In this document: piece after piece, positions 24,748-33,978 of the stretch
Numbering within the stretch: the stretch's first letter is position 1
How the letters are laid out: every line of letters begins with the position of its first letter
NCBI RefSeq assembly: GCF_030817655.1
Contig: NZ_JAUSZM010000003.1
Coordinates: 9,796,001-9,860,000 of the forward strand
Length of the DNA stretch: 64,000 nt
Source of the DNA: Streptomyces sp. V4I2
GTDB taxonomy: Bacteria; Actinomycetota; Actinomycetes; Streptomycetales; Streptomycetaceae
Reading direction: 5' to 3'
Position numbers and translations under genes: made by a program
The notes under the pieces: model-generated
What the model was told of the DNA's origin: nothing
Seen by the model: only the letters and a program-made list of their open reading frames with translations
Database searches by the model: none

Positions 24748-25830
24748 GTGACCGCAACCCGCACCTTCCGCATCGCCGCCATCCCCGCCGACGGCGTTGG
24801 CGTCGAAGTCGTCGCCGCGGGCCGCGCCGTCCTGGACGCGCTGGCCGCCGACTCCCAGGGAGCCTTCGCCTTCGAGTGGGAGGAGTTCCCCTGGGGCTGC
24901 GGCTACTACGAGCTGACCGGCAAGATGATGGACGACGACGGCCTGGAGCGCCTGAAGGACTTCGACGCCATCTACTTCGGCGCCGTCGGCTGGCCCAGCG
25001 TCCCCGACCACGTCAGTCTGTGGGGCCTGCGGCTGAAGATCTGCCAGAGCTTCGACCAGTGGGCCAACATCCGCCCCGTGCACTTCCTGCCCGGCGTCCA
25101 GAGCCCCCTGCGCAAGGCGGACCACACCGAACTGGACTGGGTCGTCGTCCGGGAGAACAGCGAGGGCGAGTACGCCGGCCTCGGCGGCCGCAACCTCTCC
25201 GGCCGCGGGCAGGGCGGTGAAGTCGCCGTCCAGTCGGCCCTGTTCACCGAGGTGGGCTGCGAACGCATCATGCGCTTCGCCTTCGACCTGGCCCGCACTC
25301 GTACGCATCGCAAGGTCTCGTCCGTCACCAAGAGCAACGCCCAGCAGTACGGCATGGTCCTGTGGGACGACGTCTTCAAGCGCGTCGCCGCCGACTACCC
25401 CGACGTGGTGACCGAGAGCGTCCTCGTCGACGCCATGTCCGCGAAGTTCGTGCTGAAGCCGGAGGACCTCTCCGTCGTCGTCGCCTCCAACCTCAACGCC
25501 GACATCCTCTCCGACCTCGGCAGCGCCCTCGCCGGTAGCCTCGGCCTGGCCGCCAGCGCCAACCTCAACCCCGAGCGCCGTTTCCCCAGCATGTTCGAGC
25601 CGGTCCACGGTTCCGCCCCGGACATCGCCGGCCAGGGCCTCGCCAACCCGGTCGGCGCGGTCGGCAGCGCCGCCCTGATGCTGGAGCACTTCGGCCTGCC
25701 CGACCACGCGGCCCGCCTGCACAAGGCGATCGAAGCGACCACGGGCGCCGGTATCCTCACCCGCGACGTCGGCGGCACCGCCTCGACGGAGGACGTCACC
25801 AAGGCCCTCATCGACGCCCTCGGCGCCTGA
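24748..25830 (+). CDS. tartrate dehydrogenase / D-malate dehydrogenase (decarboxylating)
   Basis: A 360-residue member of the isocitrate/isopropylmalate dehydrogenase family. FGAVGWPSVPDHVSLWGLRL, the substrate-binding NIRPVHFLPGV, VVRENSEGEYAGLGGR and the closing FEPVHGSAPDIAGQGLANPVG identify the TtuC/DmlA subgroup, which oxidises D-malate or tartrate with NAD and divalent metal; DAMSAKFV and SNLNADILSDL contain the metal-binding aspartates. The GTG at 24748 has a CCGGAG site. It completes a transporter-regulator-enzyme set for a C4 hydroxy-dicarboxylate. The 202 bp before it show no further gene. Confidence 0.9.
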   Translation: MTATRTFRIAAIPADGVGVEVVAAGRAVLDALAADSQGAFAFEWEEFPWGCGYYELTGKMMDDDGLERLKDFDAIYFGAVGWPSVPDHVSLWGLRLKICQSFDQWANIRPVHFLPGVQSPLRKADHTELDWVVVRENSEGEYAGLGGRNLSGRGQGGEVAVQSALFTEVGCERIMRFAFDLARTRTHRKVSSVTKSNAQQYGMVLWDDVFKRVAADYPDVVTESVLVDAMSAKFVLKPEDLSVVVASNLNADILSDLGSALAGSLGLAASANLNPERRFPSMFEPVHGSAPDIAGQGLANPVGAVGSAALMLEHFGLPDHAARLHKAIEATTGAGILTRDVGGTASTEDVTKALIDALGA

Positions 25831-26457
25831 CCGCCAACTCCTCCGGTCGCCGCCCACCCACTCGCGCCGCGCGCAGGCGCGCACCGAAACGTCCCGGCCT
25901 GTCTCTGACGTCGCGCCGACAGACCGGGACAGGCCGCCCCGACGGGACCGGCGGCCGCCCCGTGCCGGGTCCACGAGTTACTCCTGCTCGGGGCCCGGCA
26001 CTGTGTGTTCCGCGCCCGTACGGCACATGACGGGCAGCGGTGACGCTGCCCGGGCAGAAGGGCCTGGGCGATGGCGAACTCGTCACGGGGTCAAGCAACG
26101 GGAGAACGCGGTCTCTGATGAACGTTCGCTGTTGCCTTTGTGAAGACTGGTGGGTGACCCGTGGCCATGCTGCGAGGGGCTCGAAGGTCGACCGTGACGG
26201 TGACTGAGGTCAGGCCCAACGACCTTTCATAACAGTTGCGTTGGGAGCACGTAACGTCACAGGGGGTGCCTCTTGGGGCTCGCTGTGCGGTGGTAGCATT
26301 CCCGCGTCTGCGACCTTGATCCACTCGGCTTCGGTGCTGATTCGAGGTCGGCCTGCTCTTCGTGCAACAGCGGTCATGCAGTTCCTCGTGGATGTGCCAG
26401 CGATCCTCGCGAGGTGTATCCGTCGATGTCTGCATGCCACGCGCCGGGAAGGTTTCC
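25831..26457. other. 627-bp intergenic region before the conservon
   Basis: No convincing gene is seen; short open frames on both strands lack a ribosome site and family motifs. It holds a stem-loop terminator at its left (listed) and presumably the conservon promoter at its right, which I could not place with confidence. Confidence 0.55.
25895..25936 (+). terminator. stem-loop terminator after the malate/tartrate dehydrogenase gene
   Basis: CGGCCTGTC (25895-25903) pairs perfectly with GACAGGCCG (25928-25936); a shorter inner TCTG/CAGA pairing extends it. It lies 64 bp past the stop codon. Confidence 0.6.
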
Positions 26458-27642
26458 ATGAATCGAGACGCGCTCATGTGGTGCTTGGTTGCGGTAGCGG
26501 CGATAGCCGTCGTCGCAGTCTCGGTACTCGTCGTCCGCAACAGAGCCCTGGGGGTGAGGAAGAGGCAGACCGAGGCCGCGCTGACGCAGAAGCTGGAGGC
26601 GGTCGAACGCCAACTGGCGCTCTCGCGAGCCGAGTTGAAGAAGTTCACCGACGAGCAGGACGCTGCCATCCAGGCAGCCGAGCAGGCGGCGGAGGAGAGC
26701 ACCAAGGCCGTCCTCAAGGGGGCCGCCCGTTTCCTGCAGAGCCTCGCGGCCGAGCAGACGACACTCCTCGACAACATCCAGCGGAAGTACGGAGGACACC
26801 CCGTCCTCGCCGATCTCCTGGACGTGAACCACGCCAACGCGCAGATGGCACGCAAGGCCCAGGGCATCGCGGTCATGTGCGGTGCGCCTCTGGGCCGCCG
26901 CAAGCAGGCCGCCAGCGTCTACGACGTCGTACGCAGCGCCATGGGGCAGATCCGCAACTTCCACCGGGTCGAGATCATGCAGCAGAGCGGCATCGCGCTG
27001 AAACCGTCCGCGGTCGCGCCTGTTGCCCTCGCCGTCGCTGAAATCCTCGACAACGCCGCCAGCTTCTCCCAGCACGACGCGCCGATCGAAGTGACGTTCC
27101 AGCGGATCCAGAAGAACGTGTGCATCGTGATCGACGACGCCGGCGTCGGCATGAGTGACGAGGACCGGCAGAAGGCGTCCGCGCTGCTGTCCGGCGACGA
27201 CATCGCGCGCCTGTCGCAGCTCGGGACGCAGCCGAAGTTCGGCTTCCCCGTCGTCGGTCTGATCGCCCGCCAGTACGGATTCAAGGTGGACGTCACCGGT
27301 TTCTCCCGGTACGGCGGTGTCCGGGCCGTCGTCCTGCTGCCCGAGGAGCTGTGGACCATGGAGGAGACCCCGCCACCGGTCACGGAGGCTCCCGTCAGCA
27401 GCATCCGACGCGTCGAGAGCGTGGAGCAGACCGCGGCGCGCACGGTGCACGGCCTGCCGAAGCGAGGAGGCCGCAAGCCCCCGGTCGCAAGCGTCGCCGG
27501 CACGGGCGGCGCCACGAGCGGGACCGCGATACCCAAGGAGGGCCCTCGCCGCTCCGGCGGCGGCCTGGGCGCTCTCCAGCGCGGCACGCTCGAAGGCCGC
27601 GGCCTTGACGCTTCTGAGCCCGAAGGGTCCGAAGAGGCATGA
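26458..27642 (+). CDS. cvnA: conservon sensor-like ATPase CvnA (membrane-anchored histidine-kinase-like)
   Basis: A 394-residue protein with one N-terminal membrane helix (residues about 6-23), a coiled-coil stretch (about 35-85, VRKRQTEAALTQKLEAVERQ) and a GHKL ATPase domain: VAEILDNAASFSQHDAPIEV is the N box and IVIDDAGVGM the G1 box. The phospho-accepting histidine of true kinases is not obvious, as is usual in Streptomyces conservon CvnA proteins. The C-terminal ~90 residues are low-complexity. The ATG at 26458 follows GGGAAGG. Its stop overlaps the roadblock gene (ATGA). In studied conservons CvnA-D assemble at the membrane like a eukaryote-type G-protein complex. Confidence 0.9.
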   Translation: MNRDALMWCLVAVAAIAVVAVSVLVVRNRALGVRKRQTEAALTQKLEAVERQLALSRAELKKFTDEQDAAIQAAEQAAEESTKAVLKGAARFLQSLAAEQTTLLDNIQRKYGGHPVLADLLDVNHANAQMARKAQGIAVMCGAPLGRRKQAASVYDVVRSAMGQIRNFHRVEIMQQSGIALKPSAVAPVALAVAEILDNAASFSQHDAPIEVTFQRIQKNVCIVIDDAGVGMSDEDRQKASALLSGDDIARLSQLGTQPKFGFPVVGLIARQYGFKVDVTGFSRYGGVRAVVLLPEELWTMEETPPPVTEAPVSSIRRVESVEQTAARTVHGLPKRGGRKPPVASVAGTGGATSGTAIPKEGPRRSGGGLGALQRGTLEGRGLDASEPEGSEEA

Positions 27643-28484
27643 CCACAGACATGTCGTGGATGGTCAGGGACATCGTGGACAACGTGCCTCGGGCCCTGCA
27701 CGCCGTTGTGCTGTCTGCGGACGGTCTTCCCCGCGGCGCCACGGACGGACTGACCGAGAAGGACGTGCGGACCATCTCCGCCGCGATGGCCGGGATGCAG
27801 TCGCTCAGCCGGGCCACCGCTCACTTCGCCGGGCCGGCGCAGGAGCGGCGGTGGAACCAGACGGTCATCGAGTTCTCGCACGGCTGGATCTTTCTGATCG
27901 GAGCGGGGCAGGGTGCCTACCTCGCCGCCGCCGCGGAGCCCGATGTCGACCTGCAGCAGATTTCCTTCCGCATGCACCGGCTCGTCGCCCGCCTGGGAGA
28001 CAACCTCACCTCGCCGCCGAGGGTGAGAGGCGCGGACGAGGCCGGTGAGGACGGCGAGGGGGTCCGGCGTGAGGGCGTGAGCGGTTCCGGATTCGTGCTG
28101 CCCGAGCTGGACAAGGCGGTCGCGGATGTCCCCGGTGCTCTGCACGCCGTGTTGCTCGGCTCCGACGGGCTCCCCCGCGGAGCAACCTCCGGGATGAGCA
28201 AGGACCTTGCGGACACGATCGCGGCGGCCATGACGGGCATCCACTCCTACAGTCGTGTCACGTCGCAGTTCGCGGGCGGTCTGGAGGACGCCGAGTGGCG
28301 GCAGACGGTCATCGAGTTCCAGCACGGATGGATCTTCCTGATCGCGGCCGGTGACGGTGCCTTCCTGGCTGCGGCCGCCGAACACGACTGTGATATCGAG
28401 GAGTTCACCACGCGGCTGCACGACGTGGTGCCTACGTTGAGCGCGGGCGGGGCGCCTCGGGGAGAGAGGGGCGGCGATGCATGA
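27639..28484 (+). CDS. cvnB: CvnB-like protein with two roadblock/LC7 domains
   Basis: A 281-residue protein holding two tandem roadblock/LC7 domains (about 1-125 and 150-270). The copies align closely: NVPRALHAVVLSADGLPRGAT with DVPGALHAVLLGSDGLPRGAT, and QTVIEFSHGWIFLIGAGQGA with QTVIEFQHGWIFLIAAGDGA. The linker (about 128-150) is acidic and polar. Ordinary CvnB proteins are about 135 residues with one domain that acts as a GTPase-activating or scaffold partner of CvnD, so this gene looks like a fused internal duplication. It overlaps cvnA (ATGA) and cvnC by 8 bp. Confidence 0.9.
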   Translation: MTTDMSWMVRDIVDNVPRALHAVVLSADGLPRGATDGLTEKDVRTISAAMAGMQSLSRATAHFAGPAQERRWNQTVIEFSHGWIFLIGAGQGAYLAAAAEPDVDLQQISFRMHRLVARLGDNLTSPPRVRGADEAGEDGEGVRREGVSGSGFVLPELDKAVADVPGALHAVLLGSDGLPRGATSGMSKDLADTIAAAMTGIHSYSRVTSQFAGGLEDAEWRQTVIEFQHGWIFLIAAGDGAFLAAAAEHDCDIEEFTTRLHDVVPTLSAGGAPRGERGGDA

Positions 28485-28863
28485 CGATCCGGATCAGCAG
28501 GAGCTGGAGCTGACCTCCGCCTTAGTCCCTCTCTTCGTGATCTCGATGGGGCGTGCGCTTCCCGCGGACCACGAGTACGAGCACACCACGCTGGTGACCG
28601 CGCAACCGGATGCGTCGGCCGCGGCGCGCACGCTTCCCCCGGAAGCGCGCGAGGTCATGGACCTGGTGACCGATGGTTTCTTGTCCGTGGCCGAGGTGTC
28701 GGGCCACACACACCTGCCGTTGGGCATCGTGCGCATTCTGTTGGCGCAGATGGAGGAGGACGGCCTCATCCTCGTGCGGAAGCCCATACCGCACGCCGAA
28801 CGTCCCGACCGCGAACTGCTCAGCGCCGTGCTCGATGGCTTGCACACCCGATTCGGAGCGTAA
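28477..28863 (+). CDS. cvnC: CvnC, DUF742 protein
   Basis: A 128-residue DUF742 protein, the third component of the conservon. The signature is in the second half: EVMDLVTDGFLSVAEVSGHT, HLPLGIVRILLAQMEEDGLI and RKPIPHAERPDRELLSAVLDGL. This winged-helix-like region may bind partner proteins or DNA. Codon 16 is TTA (28522-28524), so translation should depend on the bldA leucyl-tRNA, which ties production to later growth stages. It overlaps the roadblock gene by 8 bp and is followed 3 bp later by cvnD. Confidence 0.9.
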   Translation: MHDDPDQQELELTSALVPLFVISMGRALPADHEYEHTTLVTAQPDASAAARTLPPEAREVMDLVTDGFLSVAEVSGHTHLPLGIVRILLAQMEEDGLILVRKPIPHAERPDRELLSAVLDGLHTRFGA

Positions 28864-28866
28864 CTC

Positions 28867-29427
28867 GTGTACCTGGATCCAGACGTCTCCCACGCGGTGA
28901 AGATCCTCATAGTGGGCCACTTCGGAGTCGGGAAGACCACCTGCATCGGAAGCATCTCCGAAATCGAACCGCTGCAGACCGAAGAAGAGATCACCGAGGC
29001 CAGCGAGGGCTTCGACGACCTGACGGGGACGCCGGACAAGACGAAGACGACCGTGGCGATGGACTTCGGCCGGCTGACCCTCAGCGACACGCTGGTCCTG
29101 TATCTCTTCGGAACGCCGGGACAGGAACGATTCAAGGAAGTGTGGGAGGGGTTGTCCCGGGGAGCGCTGGGTGCCCTGGTCCTCGTCGACCCCGAGCGTC
29201 TGCACGAGAGTTTCCCTGTCCTGGACCGGGTCGAGAGCTTCGGCCTGACGTATGCCATCGGTGTCAACCGCTTCGACGGCACCACCGACTACCCGCTCGA
29301 CGAAGTGCGCGAGGCGCTGAACCTCTCCGACGAGACACCCATCGTGAATTGCGACGTCCGCAGTCAGCAGTCTTCGGCAAAGGCGCTCGTCACCTTGGTG
29401 AAGCACCTTATGTCCATACTCGGCTAG
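28867..29427 (+). CDS. cvnD: CvnD, Ras-like small GTPase
   Basis: A 186-residue GTPase of the conservon. G1 is GHFGVGKTT (residues 17-25), switch II/G3 is LFGTPGQERF and G4 is the unusual NRFD in place of NKxD, as is normal for CvnD proteins. A Thr-rich region with TKTTVAMDFGRL lies ahead of G3. It starts with GTG at 28867. It works with the roadblock protein CvnB as regulator and is the switch of the membrane complex. The P450 gene follows after 10 bp in the same operon. Confidence 0.92.
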   Translation: MYLDPDVSHAVKILIVGHFGVGKTTCIGSISEIEPLQTEEEITEASEGFDDLTGTPDKTKTTVAMDFGRLTLSDTLVLYLFGTPGQERFKEVWEGLSRGALGALVLVDPERLHESFPVLDRVESFGLTYAIGVNRFDGTTDYPLDEVREALNLSDETPIVNCDVRSQQSSAKALVTLVKHLMSILG

Positions 29428-29437
29428 GAGCCATGGC

Positions 29438-30817
29438 ATGCAGCAGTTCAACACATCCGGCATACCGGCCGGTTGCCCCGCGCACCAGAACGTCCAGCTG
29501 TTCGGGCCCGAGTTCGGCGCAGACCCCGAGCGTCACTACGCTCACCTGCGCTCCACCGGTCCCAGTGCCCCCGTCGACATCGCACCGGGCGTCCAGGTCG
29601 AGCTGGTCACCAGCTACGACGCGGCCCTGTACATCCTGCAGAACCCCGCCTGGTTCGTCCGGGACTCACGCCGCTGGAAGGCGCTGAACGAAGGACGCGT
29701 CCCCGAGGACAGCCCGGCCCTGCCCATGATGGGCTACCGCCCCAACGCACTGTTCAGCGACGGCGCGGCACACGCCCGGCTGCGGCAGGCGGTCACCGAC
29801 AGCCTGGCCACCGTCGACGAACTCCAACTCGTCAGGCAGACCCAGCAGTCCGCCGACTACCTGATCAGCCAGTTCAGCGCCGAGCCCCGCGGTCAGGCGG
29901 AGCTGATGGCCGACTACGCCCAGCCGCTTCCGCTGTTGGTGTTCAGCGACCTGTTCGGCTGTCCGCCCGAGATCGGCGACCGCGTCATCGTCGGGATCAG
30001 CGGCATCTTCGAAGGCACCGCCGGAGCGGACCAGGTGCTGGGCGGGGCACTTGCCGAACTGATCGCTCTCAAACGGCGCCAGCCCGGTGAGGACCTGACC
30101 ACGCGACTGATGCAGCACTCCGCGGAGCTGACCGACGAGGAGGTGCTGCACCAGCTCGTGACCCTGCTCTCCGGCGGCACCGCACCCCTGTCGGCCACCA
30201 TCGGCACCAGCAGTGCGCTGTATCTCAGCGAGGACTGGCAGGTCGGCCTGCCGGTCGAGGACGCCGTGTCCCAGACGCTGTGGAAATACGCACCGATCGC
30301 CAACTACGCGGCGCATTACCCGACCCAGGATGTCGAACTGGGCGGCAGGACGCTCGCGGCCGACGAGCCGGTCCTGATCTCCTTCGCGGCGGCCAACAAC
30401 GATCCCAAGCTGACCAAGCACCGTGAACAGCTCAGTGCCAAGGCGCACTTGGCCTTCGGCGCCGGCCCCCACGGATGCCCCGCCAAGGACCCGGCGTTCA
30501 TGATCGCGGTCACCGCGGTCGAGACTCTGCTCAACCGGCTTCCCGACGTCGAGATGCGCGTCGCCTTCAAGGAACTCGCCTGGGTACCGGCGCCGTGGAG
30601 CCGGTCTCTGGTGACCATTCCGGTCCGCTTCTCCCCGCGCACGGTGACGTCGGCCGCCGCCGCGCCCGTGAAGCCCGTGGACGCCCGGACAGGACAGCTG
30701 TCCGCCCCTGCCGCGCAGCCTTCCGCCGCGTCCGCGTCCCGGAAGGCGGCCCATGCCGCGCCGCAGCCCAAGGGAGGGCTGTTCAGCCGCTTCCTGGCGT
30801 GGACAAGGGGCGAGTGA
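29438..30817 (+). CDS. CvnE, CYP157-like cytochrome P450 lacking ExxR
   Basis: A 459-residue P450. The heme loop AFGAGPHGCPAKDPA supplies the thiolate cysteine. The K-helix that should carry ExxR reads AVSQTLWKYAP, with no such motif; the I-helix GGTAPLSATIG also lacks the usual acid-threonine pair. The CYP157 family of Streptomyces conservons is known for the same loss (an EQSLW-type sequence). The C-terminal ~60 residues (AAAAPVKPV...FLAWTRGE) are a low-complexity extension. It may have a non-classical or redox role coupled to the GTPase complex. It is the fifth gene of the conservon. Confidence 0.88.
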   Translation: MQQFNTSGIPAGCPAHQNVQLFGPEFGADPERHYAHLRSTGPSAPVDIAPGVQVELVTSYDAALYILQNPAWFVRDSRRWKALNEGRVPEDSPALPMMGYRPNALFSDGAAHARLRQAVTDSLATVDELQLVRQTQQSADYLISQFSAEPRGQAELMADYAQPLPLLVFSDLFGCPPEIGDRVIVGISGIFEGTAGADQVLGGALAELIALKRRQPGEDLTTRLMQHSAELTDEEVLHQLVTLLSGGTAPLSATIGTSSALYLSEDWQVGLPVEDAVSQTLWKYAPIANYAAHYPTQDVELGGRTLAADEPVLISFAAANNDPKLTKHREQLSAKAHLAFGAGPHGCPAKDPAFMIAVTAVETLLNRLPDVEMRVAFKELAWVPAPWSRSLVTIPVRFSPRTVTSAAAAPVKPVDARTGQLSAPAAQPSAASASRKAAHAAPQPKGGLFSRFLAWTRGE

Positions 30818-30910
30818 TGTAAGTAACCCTACGAGAACACTGTGTTATTGGATGCTTCAAGCACCCCACGGGTACGTATGGCGGCTGATGCTCAGAAAGG
30901 AGCCGTCATC

Positions 30911-32158
30911 GTGGGAAGTGCCACGACTCCGTCATCCGACCGCCGGGCCACCGTCGCCCTTTTCTCCCGTCTGCGGACGGCCGAAGGGCAAGCCAATCCC
31001 TTTCCGATCTACGCGGAACTCCGGTCGAGGGGCGGAGTCAGCCCAGCCCCCTGGGGCGGCTCCCTCGTGACCAGCTTCAGCATGTGCGACCAGATACTCC
31101 GCAGCAGCGACTGGCTGGAGCCGGACCAGAGCTGGCGGGAGCGCCAGGGCCCGCGCACCCGCTGGAGCGCCCCCTCCTCACGCGAGATAGGCAGCACCAT
31201 GCCTGCCCTCAACCCCCCGCAGCACACCAGGGTGCGCCGGGCGGCCGGCACCTTCGACCGCGGCACCATCGAGCGGATCGGCCGGACGGTGCGCCGGGTG
31301 ACCGACGGCCTGCTGGACTCCCTGGCCGACCACCTGCACGCCGGGGAGGCCGACTTCGCCGCCCTGGTGAGCGAGGAGCTGCCGGTCGCCACCATCGGCG
31401 ACTGGCTCGGCCTGCCGAGCGCCGACTGGCCGCGCCTGCGCGAACTGACCCACGACCAGGTCTTCACCCAGGAACTGCTGCCCTCGGCCAGCCAGTTGGC
31501 CACGTCCGACGTGGCCATGGCCGAACTCCGCGACTACTTCGTCGACTTAGTACGCGACCGGCGTACCCACCTCGGCGAGGACCCCGTGTCCCGATGGATA
31601 GAGGCCTGGGACGCCATCGAACCGGACCAGGACAAGGCGGACCAAGAGGTCTACTTCTTGGCCCTGTTCGTCCTCCTCGCAGCCCTGGAGACCACCTCCA
31701 CCCTGCTGTCGACCATGACGCTCCTGCTCGTCGAGGACCCGGAGCGGTGGGACCTGGTCGCCACCAGTCCGGACCTGGTGCCCGCCTTCGTGGAGGAGAC
31801 GCTGCGCTACGACTCTCCCACGCACGTCATCAGCCGGGTCGCCGCCAAGGACTGCACCCTGGGGGGCTTCGAGGTCCGCAGGGACGAAATGGTCCACCTC
31901 ATGGTGGGGGCGGCCCACCGGGACCCGGCCAGACACAGCGATCCCGAGCGATTCGACCTCCACCGCAAACCCGCCCACCTCGCCTTCAGCGGTGGCATCC
32001 ACTACTGCCTCGGCGCGCCGCTGGCCCGCCTTGAGGCCCAGACCCTGCTCCGTCAACTGGTCACACGCCTGCCCCGCCTCACCCTCGTGCGCCGCCCGCC
32101 GAGGGCGCCCCGGGTGGCCTTCCGTCGCCTGCTGAAGCTGGACGTCGCCCTCGCATGA
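30911..32158 (+). CDS. conservon-linked cytochrome P450 with standard motifs (CYP154-like by context)
   Basis: A 415-residue P450 with all standard motifs: I-helix LLAALETTSTLLST, ExxR in FVEETLRYDSP, and the heme loop FSGGIHYCLGAPLAR. CYP157-CYP154 pairs are common at conservon ends, and the position next to the ExxR-less P450 suggests the same pairing; the family label is inference. The GTG at 30911 is chosen because AAAGGAG lies 8 bases upstream; earlier ATGs have none. It contains an in-frame TTA (31547-31549), predicting bldA dependence. Its stop overlaps the next start (ATGA). The substrate is unknown. Confidence 0.85.
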   Translation: MGSATTPSSDRRATVALFSRLRTAEGQANPFPIYAELRSRGGVSPAPWGGSLVTSFSMCDQILRSSDWLEPDQSWRERQGPRTRWSAPSSREIGSTMPALNPPQHTRVRRAAGTFDRGTIERIGRTVRRVTDGLLDSLADHLHAGEADFAALVSEELPVATIGDWLGLPSADWPRLRELTHDQVFTQELLPSASQLATSDVAMAELRDYFVDLVRDRRTHLGEDPVSRWIEAWDAIEPDQDKADQEVYFLALFVLLAALETTSTLLSTMTLLLVEDPERWDLVATSPDLVPAFVEETLRYDSPTHVISRVAAKDCTLGGFEVRRDEMVHLMVGAAHRDPARHSDPERFDLHRKPAHLAFSGGIHYCLGAPLARLEAQTLLRQLVTRLPRLTLVRRPPRAPRVAFRRLLKLDVALA

Positions 32159-32940
32159 ACGAAACCTCCACCGTCACCGTCACTGCCCCCACCGCCAAGG
32201 CCGTACTCGCCGAGCAGGACGGCCCCGTCCTCCATGTCCGCCTCAACCCCTTCGAACAGGACGACACGCTGAGCGTGGCCGTTCTCGACGACCTCATCGC
32301 CCTGTTCGACGGCCTCCACGAACGGCCCGACATCCGCATCGTGTTGCTGTCGTCCATGGGTGAGGACTTCTGTCTGGGGGCCGACCGCCACGAATACGTG
32401 GATGCCCTCGCCCTGGATCCGACGGGTGCCACCCTGCGGCGCATCGCGGACAAGGCCCACCGCCTGTGCCAGGCCCTGGAGAGCACGCACGCCGTCACCA
32501 TCGCCCGGCTCCACGGCAAGGTCATCGGCGCGGGCCTCGCGCTCGCCGCCTACTGCGACCTGCGCGCCGGCGCGGACACCTGTCAGTTCCGGATGCCGGA
32601 GGTCGGGGTAGGACTCCCGCCCGCCTGGGGAGGAGCCATGGGGCGCCTCATCTCCGAAGCCGGCGTCGCCAGGATCCGCGAACTCATGCTCACCTGCAAC
32701 GTGTTCGACGCAGCCACCGCCCACCGGCTCGGTATCCTCCACAAGGTCGCGCCCCTGGACCAGTTGGACCATGCCGTCGACGCATGGACGAGACCGCTCG
32801 TCCGACGCTCGCCCGAGGCCCTCGTCCTGACCAAACGCATGCTCGCCGGCTACGCACGAGCCGACCGCACGGCCGACGTCGCCCTGCTCGACGCCCACCT
32901 CCTGACGGCACATCTCAACCAGCGCCCAGCCGTGACCTGA
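32155..32940 (+). CDS. enoyl-CoA hydratase/isomerase family protein
   Basis: A 261-residue crotonase-fold protein. SSMGEDFCLGADRHEY corresponds to the first oxyanion loop, and LHGKVIGAGLALAAYCDLRAGA with FRMPEVGVGLPPAWGG to the second half of the active site. The two catalytic glutamates of true hydratases are not both evident, so an isomerase, hydrolase or other crotonase activity is possible. Translational coupling to the P450 (ATGA) implies that they act on the same compound. No acyl-CoA ligase is adjacent. Confidence 0.78.
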   Translation: MNETSTVTVTAPTAKAVLAEQDGPVLHVRLNPFEQDDTLSVAVLDDLIALFDGLHERPDIRIVLLSSMGEDFCLGADRHEYVDALALDPTGATLRRIADKAHRLCQALESTHAVTIARLHGKVIGAGLALAAYCDLRAGADTCQFRMPEVGVGLPPAWGGAMGRLISEAGVARIRELMLTCNVFDAATAHRLGILHKVAPLDQLDHAVDAWTRPLVRRSPEALVLTKRMLAGYARADRTADVALLDAHLLTAHLNQRPAVT

Positions 32941-33082
32941 CGGCCCCGCAGCGAAGCGCTCCCAGCGGGTTGTCGCCGTCAGCGCGGACGGCGTCATCCG
33001 CAGGGCGACCAGACGGCTGAAGTGCCGCCCGGGTCCTTCTCGGGGGCCTGAGCGTCAGCGCCCACCAGCGTGCATCCGCCGG

Positions 33083-33349
33083 TCAGGCCGGTCGGCGGAC
33101 CTCGTGGAAGTCGGACTTGCGGATCTTCGCGTGGACGCCCTTCACGTCGTCGACGACCTGGGAGACCGCGAAGTCGCCTGCCGCGCTGAGATACGCCATC
33201 GCCAACTGGCGGTCGATGCCGTAGTCGGTCGTGAGCAGGTCCAGCGCGCAGCGCACACAGTCGCGCATCGCCTCGTTGAGGTCCTTGTCACCGGCACGGT
33301 CAACCTCATCGCCGACGGGGCGCTCGTCCTCGGCCTGTTTCGCCCGCAC
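33083..33349 (-). pseudogene. acetamidase/formamidase remnant (C-terminal ~65 residues)
   Basis: Only the end of an FmdA/AmdA-type amidase is left: DLNEAMRDCVRCALDLLTTDYGIDRQLAMAYLSAAGDFAVSQVVDD and KGVHAKIRKSDF. Full-length enzymes have 300-400 residues, so most of the gene is gone. Its upstream side runs directly into a broken aldo/keto reductase gene, as if a deletion had fused the two. Confidence 0.65.
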
Positions 33350-33789
33350 CTTGCCCGCCGCACCAGGTCGCTGAGCGCACCGAGGGTCTCCTCGACGTCG
33401 GTGTGGGGATCAGGACGGTGGACGAGATACACGTCCAGGTGGTCCGTCCCCAGCCGGCGCAGGCTGTCCTCCACGGCACGTGTGATCCACAGCCGGGAGG
33501 CGCCGCCCCTGTTGCGGTCGAGCGTGCCCGCGGACATCCGGCTCGCGACCTTAGACACCAGCACGGCGTCGTCGCGCCGTCCCTTCAGCGCCCGGCCGAT
33601 GATCTCCTGCGACTCGCCCAAGGCGTACACGTCGGCGGTGTCGACGACGTTGACCCCGGCGTCCCGCGCCGTCGTCACCATGCGGTGGCACTCCGCCTCG
33701 TCGGTGTTGCCCCAGGCGCCGAACATCATCGACCCCAGACAGAGCTGACTCACCTCAATGCCTGTCCCACCCAGAATCCGGTAGTGCAT
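33350..33789 (-). pseudogene. aldo/keto reductase remnant (N-terminal ~145 residues)
   Basis: It starts at an ATG (33789) with MHYRILGGTGIEVSQLCLGS and keeps DTADVYALGESQEIIGRALK (catalytic Asp/Tyr region), VLVSKVASRMS (Lys) and DHLDVYLVHRPDPHTDVEET (His). After SDLVRR a one-base loss shifts the frame and the sequence passes into the acetamidase remnant; the C-terminal half with the NADPH site is missing. It is divergent from the VOC gene. Confidence 0.75.
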
Positions 33790-33978
33790 GCCTGCCCTCG
33801 TCTTCCCAGCCGACGCCCTGTCGCTGTCCTCTCGCAGGCTCGCACAGCGGCAGGCCGCAAACCGATGTCGCGCGGGGCCAGCATCCCTGGCCTGCGTGTT
33901 GTGTCCGCAGCACATCGACCCGCGGGTGCTTGCGGACCTAGGCTCGAAGAAATCCGAACCACTCACCATGGAGGTACC

